A DNA stretch of 64,000 nucleotides, taken from the NCBI GenBank assembly GCA_025738555.1, contig JAOVFP010000005.1, forward strand, positions 1,984,001 through 2,048,000, in the 5' to 3' direction. This document shows positions 12,640-24,705 of the stretch, piece by piece. Every line of letters begins with the position of its first letter. The stretch's first letter is position 1. The stretch is from Cyathus striatus (taxonomy: Eukaryota; Basidiomycota; Agaricomycetes; Agaricales; Nidulariaceae). A model generated the notes under the pieces. The model did no database searches, was not told the DNA's origin, and saw only the letters and a list, made by a program, of their open reading frames with translations. Both the position numbers and the translations under genes were made by a program.

Positions 12640-13430
12640 ACATAACACACCTTTCAACTTTGGGGCAGCAAGAAAATTCCAGGCATGCACGAAAGTGAGT
12701 GTGAGTTGAGTGCGCACACTCACCTATTGAGCATGAAAATTTGACCCTGTGCATGAATATTCTATATGTGAGTGTGAATAATCCTTATATGAGCATGAGC
12801 CAACTGGCTGTTTTATATCAACTACATACTGAATAATTGGCATAGTAAAGCATGTCTTTAATACAATTTGGTATATACTAAGCACTGTAATGTAATAATT
12901 GAAGAACACCAGTGGGTTTTATATATGTTTCATTGTTATTGTCTTCTTTATGAGTGTATATTGATTTAAAATGTATACCAATGATCCAGAGTGTTTAGAT
13001 ATGACTTAGAGTGTGTATAAATGATTCAGAGAGTGTACATATGATCTACAAGTTGAAAAAATGACTCAGAGAGTGTAGCAGTAATTCAGACTAACAGTTA
13101 AAATTTTATAGAGCTAGAGAATGGTATATATTGAACAGTAGAAACAGGGGAAGTTTATAATGAAGCAGGGGGCTCAGAAAATTACAGGAAGCTTTACAAT
13201 GAAGCAGGAAAATTCAGAACAAGGCATGGGGATTCACAGTGAAGCAGAGACCTTGGGAAATTCAAAATAAAGAATGGGGCTTTACAGTGAAGTAGGGAAC
13301 TTCAGAACAAGGAAGGGGGCTTAATAACAAAGCAGGGAAATTCACAACAAAGCAGGGAGCAATACAGGATAGATTACTACCTATCACACATATTTGCATA
13401 GTATAACTGCATGTCAGTATTATATTTACA
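12640..13430. repeat. Degenerate short tandem repeats
   Basis: Two blurred repeat fields. At 12985-13095 a ~22-bp phrase of the type ATGATTCAGAGAGTGTA recurs four or five times. At 13140-13375 a ~20-30-bp phrase of the type GAAGCAGGGAAATTCA recurs about nine times with many substitutions. No coding sequence is visible. The fields sit where the Helitron 5' half would be expected. Confidence 0.55.
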
Positions 13431-13479
13431 CTCATGCTTAATGCCCTTTGATTTGAGCATGAGCATGATAGGTATTCTA

Positions 13480-14538
13480 TCACATTTATAATACTTATTT
13501 ACACTTGCACTCAATGTCCTTTAGCTTGAGTGTGAGCTTGATTGGCATTTTTACTCATGCTCACAAATATTACACTTGTATTTCACTTGAGCATGAGCAT
13601 GATTGGTATTCTTACTCATGCTCACAAATATTACACTTGCATTCAACTTGAGCATGAGTATAATTGGTATTTCTATTCACACTCACTAGTATTACACTCA
13701 CACTCAATGTCCTTTAACTTGAGTGTGAGTGTGGTATTCCTATTCATGCTCACAAGTATTACACTCATGCTCAATGTCCTTTAACTTGAGCATGAGTGTG
13801 GTATTCCTATTCATGCTCACAAGTATTACACTCACACTCAATGTCTTTTAACTTGAGCATGAGTGTGATATTCCTATTCATGCTCACAAGTATTACACTC
13901 ACACTCAATGTCCTTTAACTTGAGCATGAGTGTGGTATTCCTATTCATGCTCACAAGTATTACACTCATGCTCAATGTCTTTTAACTTGAGTGTGAGTGT
14001 GGTATTCCTATTCACACTCACAAGTATTACACTCATGCTCAATGTCCTTTAACTTGAGTGTAAGCATAATTGGTATTCCTATTCACACTCACAAGTATTA
14101 CACTCACGCTCAATGTCTTTTAACTTGAGTGTGAGTGTGGTATTCCTATTCATGCTCACAAGTATTACACTCATGCTCAATGTCCTTTAACTTGAGCATG
14201 AGCATAATTGGTACTCCTATTCACACTCACAAGTATTACACTCATGCTCAATGTCTTTTAACTTGAGTGTGAGTGTGGTATTCCTATTCACACTCACAAG
14301 TATTACACTCACACTCAATGTCCTTTAACTTGAGTGTGAGCATAATTGGTATTCCTATTCATGCTCACAAGTATTACACTCACACTCAATGTCTTTTAAC
14401 TTGAGTGTGAGTGTGGTATTCCTATTCATGCTCACAAGTATTACACTCACACTCAATGTCCTTTAACTTGAGTGTGAGCATAATTGGTATTCCTATTCAT
14501 GCTCACAAGTATTACACTCATGCTCAATGTCTTTTAAC
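13480..14538. repeat. ~67-bp minisatellite with internal palindrome
   Basis: About 15 head-to-tail copies of a 67-72 bp unit. Each unit contains CTCATGCTCAATGTC followed closely by AACTTGAGCATGAG, so it can form a hairpin around the TGTCCTTTAA loop. Copies differ mainly by swapping CATGC for CACAC (and GCATG for GTGTG); one copy near 14101 keeps CACGC. Some units carry an extra GCATAATTGG segment. The array ends exactly where giant element 1 begins. Short open frames in it are by-products of the repeat. Confidence 0.85.
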
Positions 14539-14568
14539 CATAAGTGTCAGCCAAATTTCTCATTTATC

Positions 14569-15707
14569 CAGTAATTTATGCTCCCCCACCAGTTTATGTG
14601 GACTCCACATAACCTCCTCTTTTTTTAGGTGGAGTCCACATAAACTCTACATTGAGTCCATAATTTCCATATATACTCCATGTGGAGTCCATCTTATCTT
14701 CATGTAAACTCCACATGTACTCCACATTATCCTCCATGTAAAATTTATGTGGAGTCTATGTAGACATTATATAGATTTCACATAACACTGCATATATGGA
14801 TTGATATTAGCTGTTACATTGCTTTGTTTTGCCATATTTACATTTAAGTAACAGTTGTCACTGCTAATTACATGCATAATATAATCATGGATTATCTCAT
14901 TTGTCACACAGTGTCACAGTTGTCACATTTAATTTTGTCTGTCATTGTTCCACCTTTGTGACAATATTACTACTGCAGTTGTTATGGTGTTATAGTTGTC
15001 ACACTTGATACATGGAGTCATGCTTGATGCACAGAGTCACACTTGATGCATGGAGTCACACTTAACACATGGTGTCACACTTGATGCACAGTGTCATGCT
15101 TAACACACAGAGTTTGCTTGATGCAGTGTCACATTTGCTTGATGCATAGTGTCATGTTTGATGCAAGGTATCACACTCAACACCATGTCACACTCAACAC
15201 ATGGTATCACACTTGACACATGGTGTCACACTCAACACATGGTGTCACACTCAACACATGGTGTCACACTCAACACATGGTGTCACACTCACACTCAACA
15301 CACAATGTCACACTCAATGCAGTGTCATGCTTGATGACAATGTGTGACAAGTGTGATAATTGCTACCCTGTCACAACTATAGTGACTGTGACAAATATAA
15401 CACTGTAATACTATGAGTTACATAGTGTTACAGTTGTCACAGTCATTACACATGGAGTCTATGTGGAGTGTACCAGGATGTAATATGGAGAATCCATGTG
15501 GAGTTCTCCTAAACTCCATGGACTCCATGTGGAATTTAGTGATTTCATGTGGAGTCCACATGGAGTCCATGTAAAATCTGCCTACCTTTTAATGTCAATA
15601 ACACATCACTCCACATATCCTCCATGTTGAGTCCACATAGGCTCCTGAAATTTTACAAGGAGTCCACATGGACTCCATGTAAACGTGTGGGGGACTGTAA
15701 AGTGCTC
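14569..15707. mobile_element. hAT-like non-autonomous element nested in giant element 1
   Basis: Exact 8-bp duplications CATTTATC flank it (14561-14568 and 15708-15715). The ends are CAGTAATTTATGCTCCCCC on the left and, reverse-complemented, GAGCACTTTACAGTCCCCC on the right. The interior near both ends is full of GTGGAGTCCACATG-like palindromic words. It interrupts the left terminal repeat of giant element 1; the right arm of that element lacks it. The 8-bp duplication suggests hAT. It is the same family as the element at 40932-42168. No coding potential. Confidence 0.75.
14995..15335. repeat. ~20-bp TCACACTCAACACATGGTG array
   Basis: Inside the nested hAT-like element, a ~20-bp unit TCACACTCAACACATGGTG repeats about fifteen times. 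It is near-perfect at 15185-15300 and blurred upstream, where TCACACTTGATGCATGGAG variants dominate. Apparent open frames here are artefacts of the repeat. Confidence 0.8.
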
Positions 15708-15743
15708 CATTTATCATAGGCCTTATATGATATGGGATATCAT

Positions 15744-17198
15744 TAGGGCTGCCAACCGTAACCGTACAAAACAGTTATGGTTTGTACAGTACGGTATATA
15801 TTGCCATACTGTATGAGCAAAATAAATTGTTCATACAGTACAGGTACGGTTACAGCTTTCACCCGTAATTAACCGTACCGTACAACCGTTTACGGCCGTA
15901 TATATGGCTTAGTCAAGTGGCTTCACTGCAGAGATCGATACTTTACTATTTCTATTACATAAGCAAGTGATGCACGCATCGACGCATTTGTTCACATTGT
16001 TCGCACTTTCTCTCATTTTCTTCCTCCATCGCCGACACTCTTGCATTGCCTCGAACGCCACAATTATACGTCAGGAACTCAAGATCTCTTATGTTATTCA
16101 TAACATTGAATGTATTTACTGACCTATTATACTAAAATTAATCATGCGAGAAACACTTACTATTGCACTACTCATGTATGATCTGTTTGCTTGTAGTTCA
16201 TCTCAATATTTTTCATGGTCATTAGTTATTGTCTGCCCAATGTATCAAACACCTCTGAGCAACTCTGATTCTGATGTCCACTTCAACAATGCTGACAAGT
16301 CAAGTATCACTTCTTCTCTAAATGTTTCACATCTTCATCGCCGCCCTCAGACACAATCAGTGTCTTGGAAAATTTTGGCAGATCATTCGCTGAAAGCTGG
16401 ACAACAAACTGGCTGAGTGCTCAATAGCGTGCTTTTGCATTCTTAACATTGGCACTTCAATATCATACCACTCTCTGGTCAATGTTGAGCTCTCTACACT
16501 TGAACAATCCTCCTTAATATTTCCTGACACATTTTTACATCTTTTCCTACAATTGAATGGCTATATTTTTATTTATTAGCCTTTCTGCTGCTTCGCTCAA
16601 TTGTTGCTATTTGAGCTGTAAATATCTTACAATTCAGCGGTCCTGTTTCAATATTTTTCGCTCTCTTATACATTCTACTGCACTACATCCACTCAAAATT
16701 GTGCACCAAGTTTTCCACCAAAATCCATTTTAAATATTCAACTCAATGTCCACTGAGTCTATCACTGCATTGTTTTCTCTCCATATTCATCACTGTACAT
16801 TTTATTATACTATGCTAAGCCCGAAAGCATTATGGTTTATTTCAATAATTTTTACAACTGTGTCTAGAAAGCTAACACTAGATTGGAAAAGTAGTTATGT
16901 AAGCTACCAATTTTATACAATCTGGTTATTTTATGTACTTATACAACTTATATTCTACTTATGCATTATGTATGTTGTATATTTTGTGCATCTTAAAGTT
17001 GTTGAGTGGAAATTTCAGATGTGACAGCGAAATTCAGTATCTATCATAACCGTATACTGTAAACAGTCATATTTGTACCCATACTGTACCATAGGGGGTT
17101 CAAAAAATACCTGTATGGTATGGTTACGGCTAAAATCCGTACCATAAATGGTTTACTTTGTACGGCCGTAAACCGTTATGGTACGGTTGGCAGCCCTA
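15744..17198. mobile_element. hAT-like MITE, TAGGGCTGCC ends, 8-bp duplication
   Basis: Exact duplications GATATCAT at 15736-15743 and 17199-17206 flank inverted ends beginning TAGGGCTGCCAACCGTA. The subterminal regions are rich in GGTACGGT/ACCGTACC words. The 1.45 kb interior is AT-rich with no frame over 92 codons and no hAT motif. It sits in the left arm of giant element 1, whose right arm keeps the unoccupied site with a single GATATCAT, confirming insertion. A lone matching end lies at about 42582-42599. Confidence 0.85.
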
Positions 17199-17254
17199 GA
17201 TATCATATAAGGTCTGAGTTATATGAGTGAGGCATATACTATATGTATTTACAG

Positions 17255-17640
17255 GCTATTCATAAGTACTCATTACTTTATGCTTCTACTATTATTACAA
17301 TTGTATTATGTCTACTCATAAGTACTCATTACTTTATGTTTTCTATTGTTATTTTAATACTACTATGTATACTCATAATTACTCATTACTTTATGCTTCC
17401 TATTATTATTGTAATACTAGTATGTGTGCTCATAAGTACTCATTACTTTATAATTCCTATTGTTATTGTAATACTAGTATATGTACTCATAAGTACTCAT
17501 TGCTTTATGTTTTCTATTATTACTGTAATGCTTCCTATTATTATTTTAATAGTATTATGTGCACTCATAAGTGCTCATTACTTTATGCTTCCTATTATTA
17601 TTCTAATAGAATTATGTACGCTTTTCAAGTGTCACATCTG
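17255..17640. repeat. ~55-60 bp arm repeat of giant element 1, left
   Basis: Six or so units built on CTCATAAGTACTCATTACTT followed by TATTATTATTRTAATAC-type sequence. The same unit occurs about seven times in reverse complement at 20455-20845. Open frames of ~190-220 codons across this block and the adjacent TGTCAC block arise from repeat periodicity and are not credible genes. Confidence 0.8.
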
Positions 17641-17850
17641 TCACAATTTTTCCATATGTTATGTCCGTCACACATATTCCCGCGCCTCATGTTTTTCCCG
17701 CACATCGCATTTGTCACATACTTCATGCGCATCATGTTCATCACACATATTCCTGTGCTTCATATTTGTCATGTACTTCATGCATGTCATGTTCGTCACA
17801 CATATTCCCACGCTTCGGACTTATCACATACTGCATGTGTGTCACACTTG

Positions 17851-18345
17851 TCACGCTTTAGCGCGTTTGTCACGCTTTAGCGCGTTTGTCACGCTTTAGC
17901 GCGTTTGTCACGCTTTAGCGCGTTTGTCACGCTTTAGCGCGTTTGTCACGCTTTAGCGCGTTTGTCACGCTTTAGCGCGTTTGTCACGCTTTAGCGCGTT
18001 TGTCACGCTTTAGCGCGTTTGTCACGCTTTAGCGCGTTTGTCACGCTTTAGCGCGTTTGTCACGCTTTAGCGCGTTTGTCACGCTTTAGCGCGTTTGTCA
18101 CGCTTTAGCGCGTTTGTCACGCTTTAGCGCGTTTGTCACGCTTTAGCGCGTTTGTCACGCTTTAGCGCGTTTGTCACGCTTTAGCGCGTTTGTCACGCTT
18201 TAGCGCGTTTGTCACGCTTTAGCGCGTTTGTCACGCTTTAGCGCGTTTGTCACGCTTTAGCGCGTTTGTCACGCTTTAGCGCGTTTGTCACGCTTTAGCG
18301 CGTTTGTCACGCTTTAGTGCATTTGTCACGCTTTAGTGCATTTGT
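17851..18345. repeat. 19-bp tandem array (TCACGCTTTAGCGCGTTTG)
   Basis: About 24 essentially perfect head-to-tail copies of a 19-bp unit containing TCACGCTTTAGCGCG, followed by two copies in which GCGCG has become GTGCA. The unit itself contains the short palindrome CGCTTTAGCG. The mirror arm (19940-20005) has only three copies, so the array expanded on one side after the arms were formed. No spacers, so not a CRISPR. Confidence 0.95.
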
Positions 18346-20454
18346 CATGCTTTCATGCACATCATGCATTACATTTGTCACATTCTTTATAAGTGTTACG
18401 CTTTTATGAATGTCACACATCTCACATCTATTTGTCACGCTTTTCATGCTCGTCACAGTGCATTTGTCATGCTTTGTATGCGCGTCACGCGTCACATAAG
18501 TCACACTCATCACGTAAGTCACATCTGTTTCTTATGATTTGCACATGCATCATAGTTATCATGTCTTTGAGGCTTTCATCATGCTTTCACACACATCATA
18601 AGTGTTACTTATGTCACATCTTTGAGATTTATAACACATTTCAAGCACATTGTGCTTGCATGTGTATCATGATTGTGACATGTTGATGGGGTTCCAACAG
18701 GTCTATAATGAAAAATGTTCTGTACATTTCATATCCAAGGAATCAGAGCACTCAGTGATGCCACATTTAACCCATATCTCATTACTTAGCTGGGTAATTC
18801 AGCCTCTTGCATTGACAAGTCAGTCATTGATTCAGACCCTGTATGACAATACTGCACATGACTATAGACAAATGATAGTAAGTTTTTCTTAGGCAAGAAA
18901 GGAGAAAAGACAAAGTAGTCCTTCTGAAAAGAGAACAAGACGAAAAGAAGGTGATGATGTAGTTGACACTAAACTAAAGAATAGAAAAGCAAGTAATGAT
19001 CACTGAGCAAGAAAGTGATGAGAAGTACAGGAGGGGGTTTCATATGTATGAATGGATACTAATACTAAAAGAACTATATAACATAAATCAGAGATGTGAA
19101 ACACATGACAGTGTAGAAGTGTCACATAATTATATAGAGTAAGCATATGATTTAAAAATGTGTGTTGGAGATATAAGAATAACCAATGGTTAATGCAAGA
19201 ATCATGATCATTTAATGACTGAGACATATGAGTTTGATGTGATATGGAATCACATATACTGACCATTCTTTCAGATTTTTTATCCATATGTAATTCTTTC
19301 AGTATATGTCCTTTTCTGTTCAGTTGTTAAATATTTCCAAAATATTTATTTCTATCATAATGATCTCATCATCTCTCATATCCAGACTAACCATTATAGT
19401 TTTTACTTTGTCATTTAATTACATCTCTAGTTCTGATTATTAATTATTAAACATCATATCATCCCATTTCCAAATTTCTCATGCTCTGTCAGTGTGGGTA
19501 AGCCTTCAACTACATATACACTCTACATTTTTCATTCTAGTTTCTTATTACTGCCATGCTTCTATAACTTTCTAATTGTTATTTTCTGTGTTACAATCTC
19601 CAATTCTACAAGTACATATCATTTTATCTGCATATATAATTTACTCTACTATTAAATACTTACTCCACTCTCATGACAACTTGAATAGTGGTAGAGACAG
19701 AAAAATCTGATGGGATTGGAAAGCATTGTATTTGTGAAAAAGTTGCAATAAAAAAGACATATGTAACATATGTGAAAAGTGTGACATGCATGCAGATCGT
19801 CACGGCGTGACGCACCTCAAAGACGTGACACGTGTGACGAGTGTGAAATGCGTGACAAATAGATGTGAGATGTGTGACATGCATAAGAGCGTAACGCTTA
19901 TAAAGAACGTGACAAACGTGACGCGTGACGCGCATGAAAGCATGACAAACGCGCTAAAGCGTGACAAACGCGCTAAAGCGTGACAAACGCGCTAAAGCGT
20001 GACAAGTGTGATATATATGTAGTGTGGGAGAATCGTGACAGATGTGACGCACGTGAAAATTGTGACAAATGTGACACGTGGGAAACGTGTGATGAATGTG
20101 ATGCGTGGGAATATGCGTGACAAACGTGACGGGCGGGAAGAATGTGACAAATGTAATGCGTGGGAATATATGTGACGAACGTGACGCGCAGGAAATTTGT
20201 GACAGATGTGACACACATGCAGTATGTGATAAGTCCGAAGTGCGGGAATATGTGTGACGAACATGACATGCATGAAGTACATGACAAATATGAAGCACGG
20301 GAATATGTGTGACGAACATGATGCACATGAAGTATGTGACAAATGCGATGTGCAGGAAAAACATGAGGTGCGGGAATATGTGTGACGGACGTAACACATG
20401 GGAAAATTGTGACAGATGTGACACACTTGAAAAGCGTACATAATTCTATTAGAA

Positions 20455-20845
20455 TAATCATAGGAAGCATAAAGTAATGAGTACTTATGAGTACACATAA
20501 TACTATTAAAATAATAATAGGAAGCATTACAGTAATAATAGAAAACATAAAGTAATGAGTACTTATGAGTACATATACTAGTATTACAATAACAATAGGA
20601 ATTATAAAGTAATGAGTACTTATGAGTACACATACTAGTATTACAATAATAATAGGAATCATAAAGTAATGAGTAATTATGAGTACACATGCTAGTATTA
20701 AAATAACAATAGAAAACATAAAGTAATGAGTACTTATGAGTACACATATTAGTATTACAATAATAATAGGAATCATAAAGTAATGAGTACTTATGAGTAC
20801 ACATACTAGTATTACAATAACAATAGGAAACAAGTAATGAGTTTT
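20455..20845. repeat. ~60-bp arm repeat of giant element 1, right
   Basis: About seven copies of a ~60-bp unit carrying AAGTAATGAGTACTTATGAG followed by ACACATACTAGTATTACAAT-type sequence, in inverse orientation to the left-arm block. Between it and the three 19-bp units (19940-20005) lies a GTGAC-rich block (20030-20450), the mirror of the left TGTCAC block. Confidence 0.8.
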
Positions 20846-20960
20846 TATGAGTAACCTGTATACTACTTATAATATCCCTCACTCATAAGTCATAGTCCTT
20901 ATATGATATCTCATATCATATAACACTGCTCTTAAATGATAAATTTGGCTGACACCCCTC

Positions 20961-21981
20961 ACCCTTGAGGGTGTGGTCAACCCTTGCATATCTCTACTCC
21001 TCATATCATTGGGTGTTGGTGTTGGGTGGTGGTGCTCATTGTTCCATTCTTGCCCTCTTTGCTGGTTCCATGTCTGCAATTGGTATTCCCTGGGAGGAGT
21101 GTCCTCCTGTGTTGGTGGTCATTTCATCTTTAGTCATTGGACTTCTGCTTCCAATTCCTTGTTTTCAAGACCTCATTTGCAGCTTCAAGGTTGCCTTTTT
21201 CTCACTCAAGGTCATCTATTCTGGTGAGTAGTGTCTCAATTGAGAAGACAATGTCTGGCAATATATCTTCTTCCTGTTTGAGGGCTGCTCCCTTGTTCTG
21301 TAGCCTCTCCAGCATAAGCTGGATCTCCTTTCTGTCCTTTTCTAGTTCCTCACATTCTTGTGCAATGAGTTCCTTCTCCATTGCCCTTTTCTTCCCCCTA
21401 TCCCTCTTTTCCTCCTTTTCCTTCTTCTTCATTGGTGTGTCAGTGTCATCTACTTCCATTTCCTTGATTTGACTTGTTGTGGGTTGTGTGTTTTGGAGTG
21501 GTCCCCAGAAAGGTCTCCATGGTCCATATGGTGGTGGTGGTGGTGGGTATGGATTGCCAAAGTGGTGGGGGTATGTTCCCAGAGTCAGGCCCATGGGAGG
21601 GTATCCTCTGTAAGGGCCTGTACCAAATGGTGCTTGGTTAGGGGTTGATCCCCATGTTGTCCCATATTGTCTGTGTCCTGTTGAGGGGTTAGGGGTCATG
21701 GTTGCATGTGTTTGCTCCCATTTGCTCCTCCTGTCTTCAGAACTCATCAGCAGGTTCTCATGTCTTGTTGTATCAGGTGAGTGGGATGTCCCACTGGTGT
21801 TGTGAAAGGAGCTAGTGCTCCCATTGAAGGAGTTGCAGCAGGGTTGGTTGGCATTGAGGGGCATGCTTGAGTTGGGCTCAGTGTGTGGTCTTGTGGTAGT
21901 GTAGAGTGGTTGTAGAGAGGAGTTGTTTGCATATGTAGTGTCCCCATATTTTCTTTTTATTTGAATCTCTGCTCTGGTCAC
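20961..21981 (-). pseudogene. Extra ORF downstream of pol, locus A chromovirus
   Basis: Starts about 40 nt after the chromodomain stop of the upstream pol relic. The protein has an Asn/Thr/Ser-rich N-terminus, a Pro/Gly/Tyr-rich middle (NPYPPPPPPYGPWRPFW), then EMEVDD and a charged coiled-coil-like segment (GKKRAMEKELIAQECEELEK, IVFSIETLLTRIDDLE). The last part aligns by eye with the ORF at 62540-64000, where the same MEVDD and LLRRIDEL landmarks occur in order. The frame stays open from 21981 to 21202, then stops appear, and giant element 1 cuts it at 20960. Function is unknown: the composition recalls a structural or nucleic-acid-binding protein, but no domain is recognised. Confidence 0.6.
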
Positions 21982-22017
21982 ATGATCATTACCCTTTCTT
22001 GCTGTCTCTTTCCAGAG

Positions 22018-22930
22018 TCAACTGCTGCCAGTTGTCTTTGCTATTGCCCTGGGTTTTTGTACCCCCTGGAGTTCCAGGTAGTGGTCCAATGCTTTGATGT
22101 CTTTGCACTCACACATGGGCTCCCATGTTATGTCACTGAGACTCCACTTCTCCTGGGATTCCAGGTCATTTCTATTTGTCCAGTGATAGTTGATGATATC
22201 ACTCATGAGCTATTCATTGTCTTTATCTGTTTTGAAGTCTTAGGGTTCAAGTTGTGACCTGTTGGTGAATGGGGAGTTGTCTGACACCCAGAATGGGTTT
22301 TGGAGTTTGATGTGGAGGGTAGGGAAAATCTTATATTTGAGGAGTGCTAGTGGCAGTTTCAGCATGTATGTGGATGTTTCAGGAAACACTTCCAGTACAT
22401 GGTATAGTCCAATGTATTTCAGGCAGAGCTTTTGTGCTCTTCCTTTCACAATGTTAATGTTTTTGGTGGGGAGGGTCACCTTCAATCCCACCTGCATGTC
22501 AGGTTCATTGCCTTTGTGTACAATTTTGTTACTGCATATTTCCTAGAGCATGGATGGGAGGTACCCATTGTTCAATTCAGTTGGGGTGTACCCTGTGGTA
22601 CTGAATACACTTACATTGGTTGTGAGTTCTGCCATGTTGACTTTCTCAATCCAATCCTTTTGGTCTGGGTGCACCATAATTTGGGAGATTTATTTAGTGC
22701 TGTAGTTTGTGCATTCCTTTTGCCTGTCCATTTGTGGGTGAACAAGATTTTGGAGGTATTCCTCCTCAGTTATTAGTAGGGATGAGTGTTCATCTGGTAG
22801 TGTCTTCATGGTTCGATCCCCTTCCACATCTGGTACGTCTTCCATTATTGGCTTTGGGACTCAGTGTTCTAATCATTTATCTTTTACATTACTCATTCAG
22901 TATTGATGGAGGCATCCTTCTGTTTCTTTT
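22018..22930 (-). pseudogene. Integrase C-terminus and chromodomain, locus A chromovirus
   Basis: Fragments in several frames read leftwards. An RNase H-to-integrase spacer (ITEEEYLQNL) jumps to HPQMDRQKE, the decayed counterpart of the integrase HPETDGQTE motif. Then come VHPDQKDWIEKV, VSVFSTTGYTPTELN, the GRAQKLCLKYIG end domain, and a chromodomain ending SDITWEPMCECKDIKALDHY. Everything between the spacer and the last catalytic Glu region is missing, so this copy cannot integrate. It is colinear with locus B at 57580-58395, to which it is clearly related. Confidence 0.75.
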
Positions 22931-22959
22931 AGGGTCACACACACAGCTGGGAAGGGTTG

Positions 22960-24705
22960 GCTGTTATGACTACTAGCTTATACTAATGAATATAAAAGTG
23001 ATCATGAGTGATCATAGTGTGTTATATTAGTGTATTATTGTGTGTAGTGACTACTTGTTAATACTAATGATTGTTAAAGTGATCATAAGTGATCATGGTA
23101 TGTTATAATGGTATATTATAGTGTATAATGACTACTGGTAAATACTAATCAATATGGAGGTGATCATAAGTGATCAGATGTCATTTGTCACACATTTTTC
23201 AAGCTGTCATGTTTGTCACATTTGTCACAGTTTTCCCATGTGTTGCACATTTCCTGCACCTCACACATTTGTCATGTGTCATGTGTGTCACACATATTCC
23301 CGCGCTTCACACATTCCCACGTGTCACGTTTGTCACGCATATTCCCACGCTCTCTATATGTCACACATTTCAGGCACATCACAATTGTTACACATATTCC
23401 CATGCATCATATTTGTCATGCTTTTCACACACAACATGCTTTTCATGCACATCATGCTTTTCATGCACATCATGCTTTTCACACACATCATGCTTTTCAT
23501 GTGCATCACGCTTTTCACATGCATCACACTTTTAGTGCTCATCACACATGTTACATACTTACATTTGTCACACTTTGCACAACTATCATGTATTTGAGAG
23601 GTGTTACTCTTTTGATTCATATTACATATTCTATGTGTGTCACTCATCATGGTCTTTGCATATGTTACATTTTTCACTATTTTCACAGCTCAGTAATATA
23701 TATGGTCTTTGACATTGACAACATATCTAAATTTGAAAACTATGGTATGTGGGGGATACTCAGCAATAGCATGTGCATGGACTATTTTCTGATGCTGTCT
23801 GAGTAGCTACCTGATCATGCCAGTAGTCATATGCTTATCTCAAAGATGAAGTCATGATGTCAAAGTATAAATATATACAACATATGTCAGAGATGTGAAT
23901 ACATATGGCAGTGTAGAAGTGAAACTGATTGTGACACAATATCAATAAGAGTGGAGATAGTTTTCATTATCTTTCTGTATCAATAAATCAAACTATCATG
24001 TAGTCATATAGAGTAAGCAGATATGTGACTCAACAATGTGTATTGAAGATATCAGTATAACCAATTAATACTGATACAAGAATCATGATTGTCTAATGAC
24101 TGAGATGTGTAAGTTTGATGTGATGTAAAATCACATATATCACCATTCTTTCGCATTTTTTGTCCATGTGTAGGTCTATCACCAAATTGTTTAATATGAA
24201 AATATTCAATGCCATTATATCACATCTCTAGTCTTGATTGTAAAATGTCAATGAATTTACATACATACACACTTTACATGTTTCATTCTAGTTGTTTATT
24301 ATAACATACCATGATCACTTATAATCACTTTAACAATCATTAGTATTAACTAGTAGTCACTACACACAATAATACACTAATATAACACACTATGATCACT
24401 CATGATTACTTTTATATTCATTAGTATAAGCTAGTAGTCATTGTACACAATAATACACTAGTAATAACATACCATGATCACTTATGATCACTTTCACATT
24501 CATTAGTATTCATTAGTAGTCAATATGCCCTTTAATATCAATCATACACTATTATAACATCCAATGATCACCTTTGATCATTCATACATTCATTAATAAT
24601 AATGAATACCATTAGATTTTAGCAGTAATCATGGAAGTCAGGGGTTTTGTGATCACTTTTTCATAAAACCTGGGCTTTTTATGATCCAAATGGCTAACAC
24701 CCCTC
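22960..24705. mobile_element. Giant inverted-repeat element 2, left end truncated
   Basis: The right end is complete: reverse-complemented it reads GAGGGGTGTTAGCCATTTGG, and the next ~250 bp closely match the ends of element 3. The left side begins abruptly inside the GTGATCATGAGTGATCAT unit array, so the terminal ~250 bp are lost. Inner TGTCAC-rich sequence (23165-23600) is followed by a centre with CAAGAATCATGATTG, CATATATCACCATTCTTTCG and similar words also found in element 1. It replaces the reverse transcriptase and most of the RNase H of locus A, so a deletion accompanied or followed insertion. No coding sequence. Confidence 0.75.

Larger units (their letters stand above)
14539..20960. 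mobile_element. Giant inverted-repeat element 1 (two nested insertions)
   Basis: Termini are CATAAGTGTCAGCCAAATTT on the left and, reverse-complemented, GAGGGGTGTCAGCCAAATTT on the right. Moving inwards, both arms show the same modules in mirror order: an ATATGATATG-type palindromic stretch, ~60-bp CTCATAAGTACTCATTACTT units (17255-17640; 20455-20845), then TGTCAC-rich units (17640-18520; mirrored 19790-20450). The 1.1 kb centre (18520-19660) encodes nothing recognisable but shares words such as CCAAGGAATCAGAGCACTC and CAAGAATCATGAT with elements 2 and/or 4. Without its two nested insertions the element is about 3.8 kb. No target duplication is evident: the left flank is minisatellite and the right flank is chromovirus coding sequence. 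Transposase source and superfamily are unknown. Confidence 0.8.

Noticed and set aside
17851..18345. CRISPR-like array of 19-bp repeats
   Set aside because: Units are contiguous with no spacers, the context is eukaryotic, and the unit is part of an inverted-repeat arm.
17243..20882. 190-296-codon hydrophobic or Tyr/Ser-rich open frames that look like membrane proteins
   Set aside because: They arise from ~60-bp and TGTCAC repeats in the arms of giant element 1 and appear in mirror image in overlapping frames.
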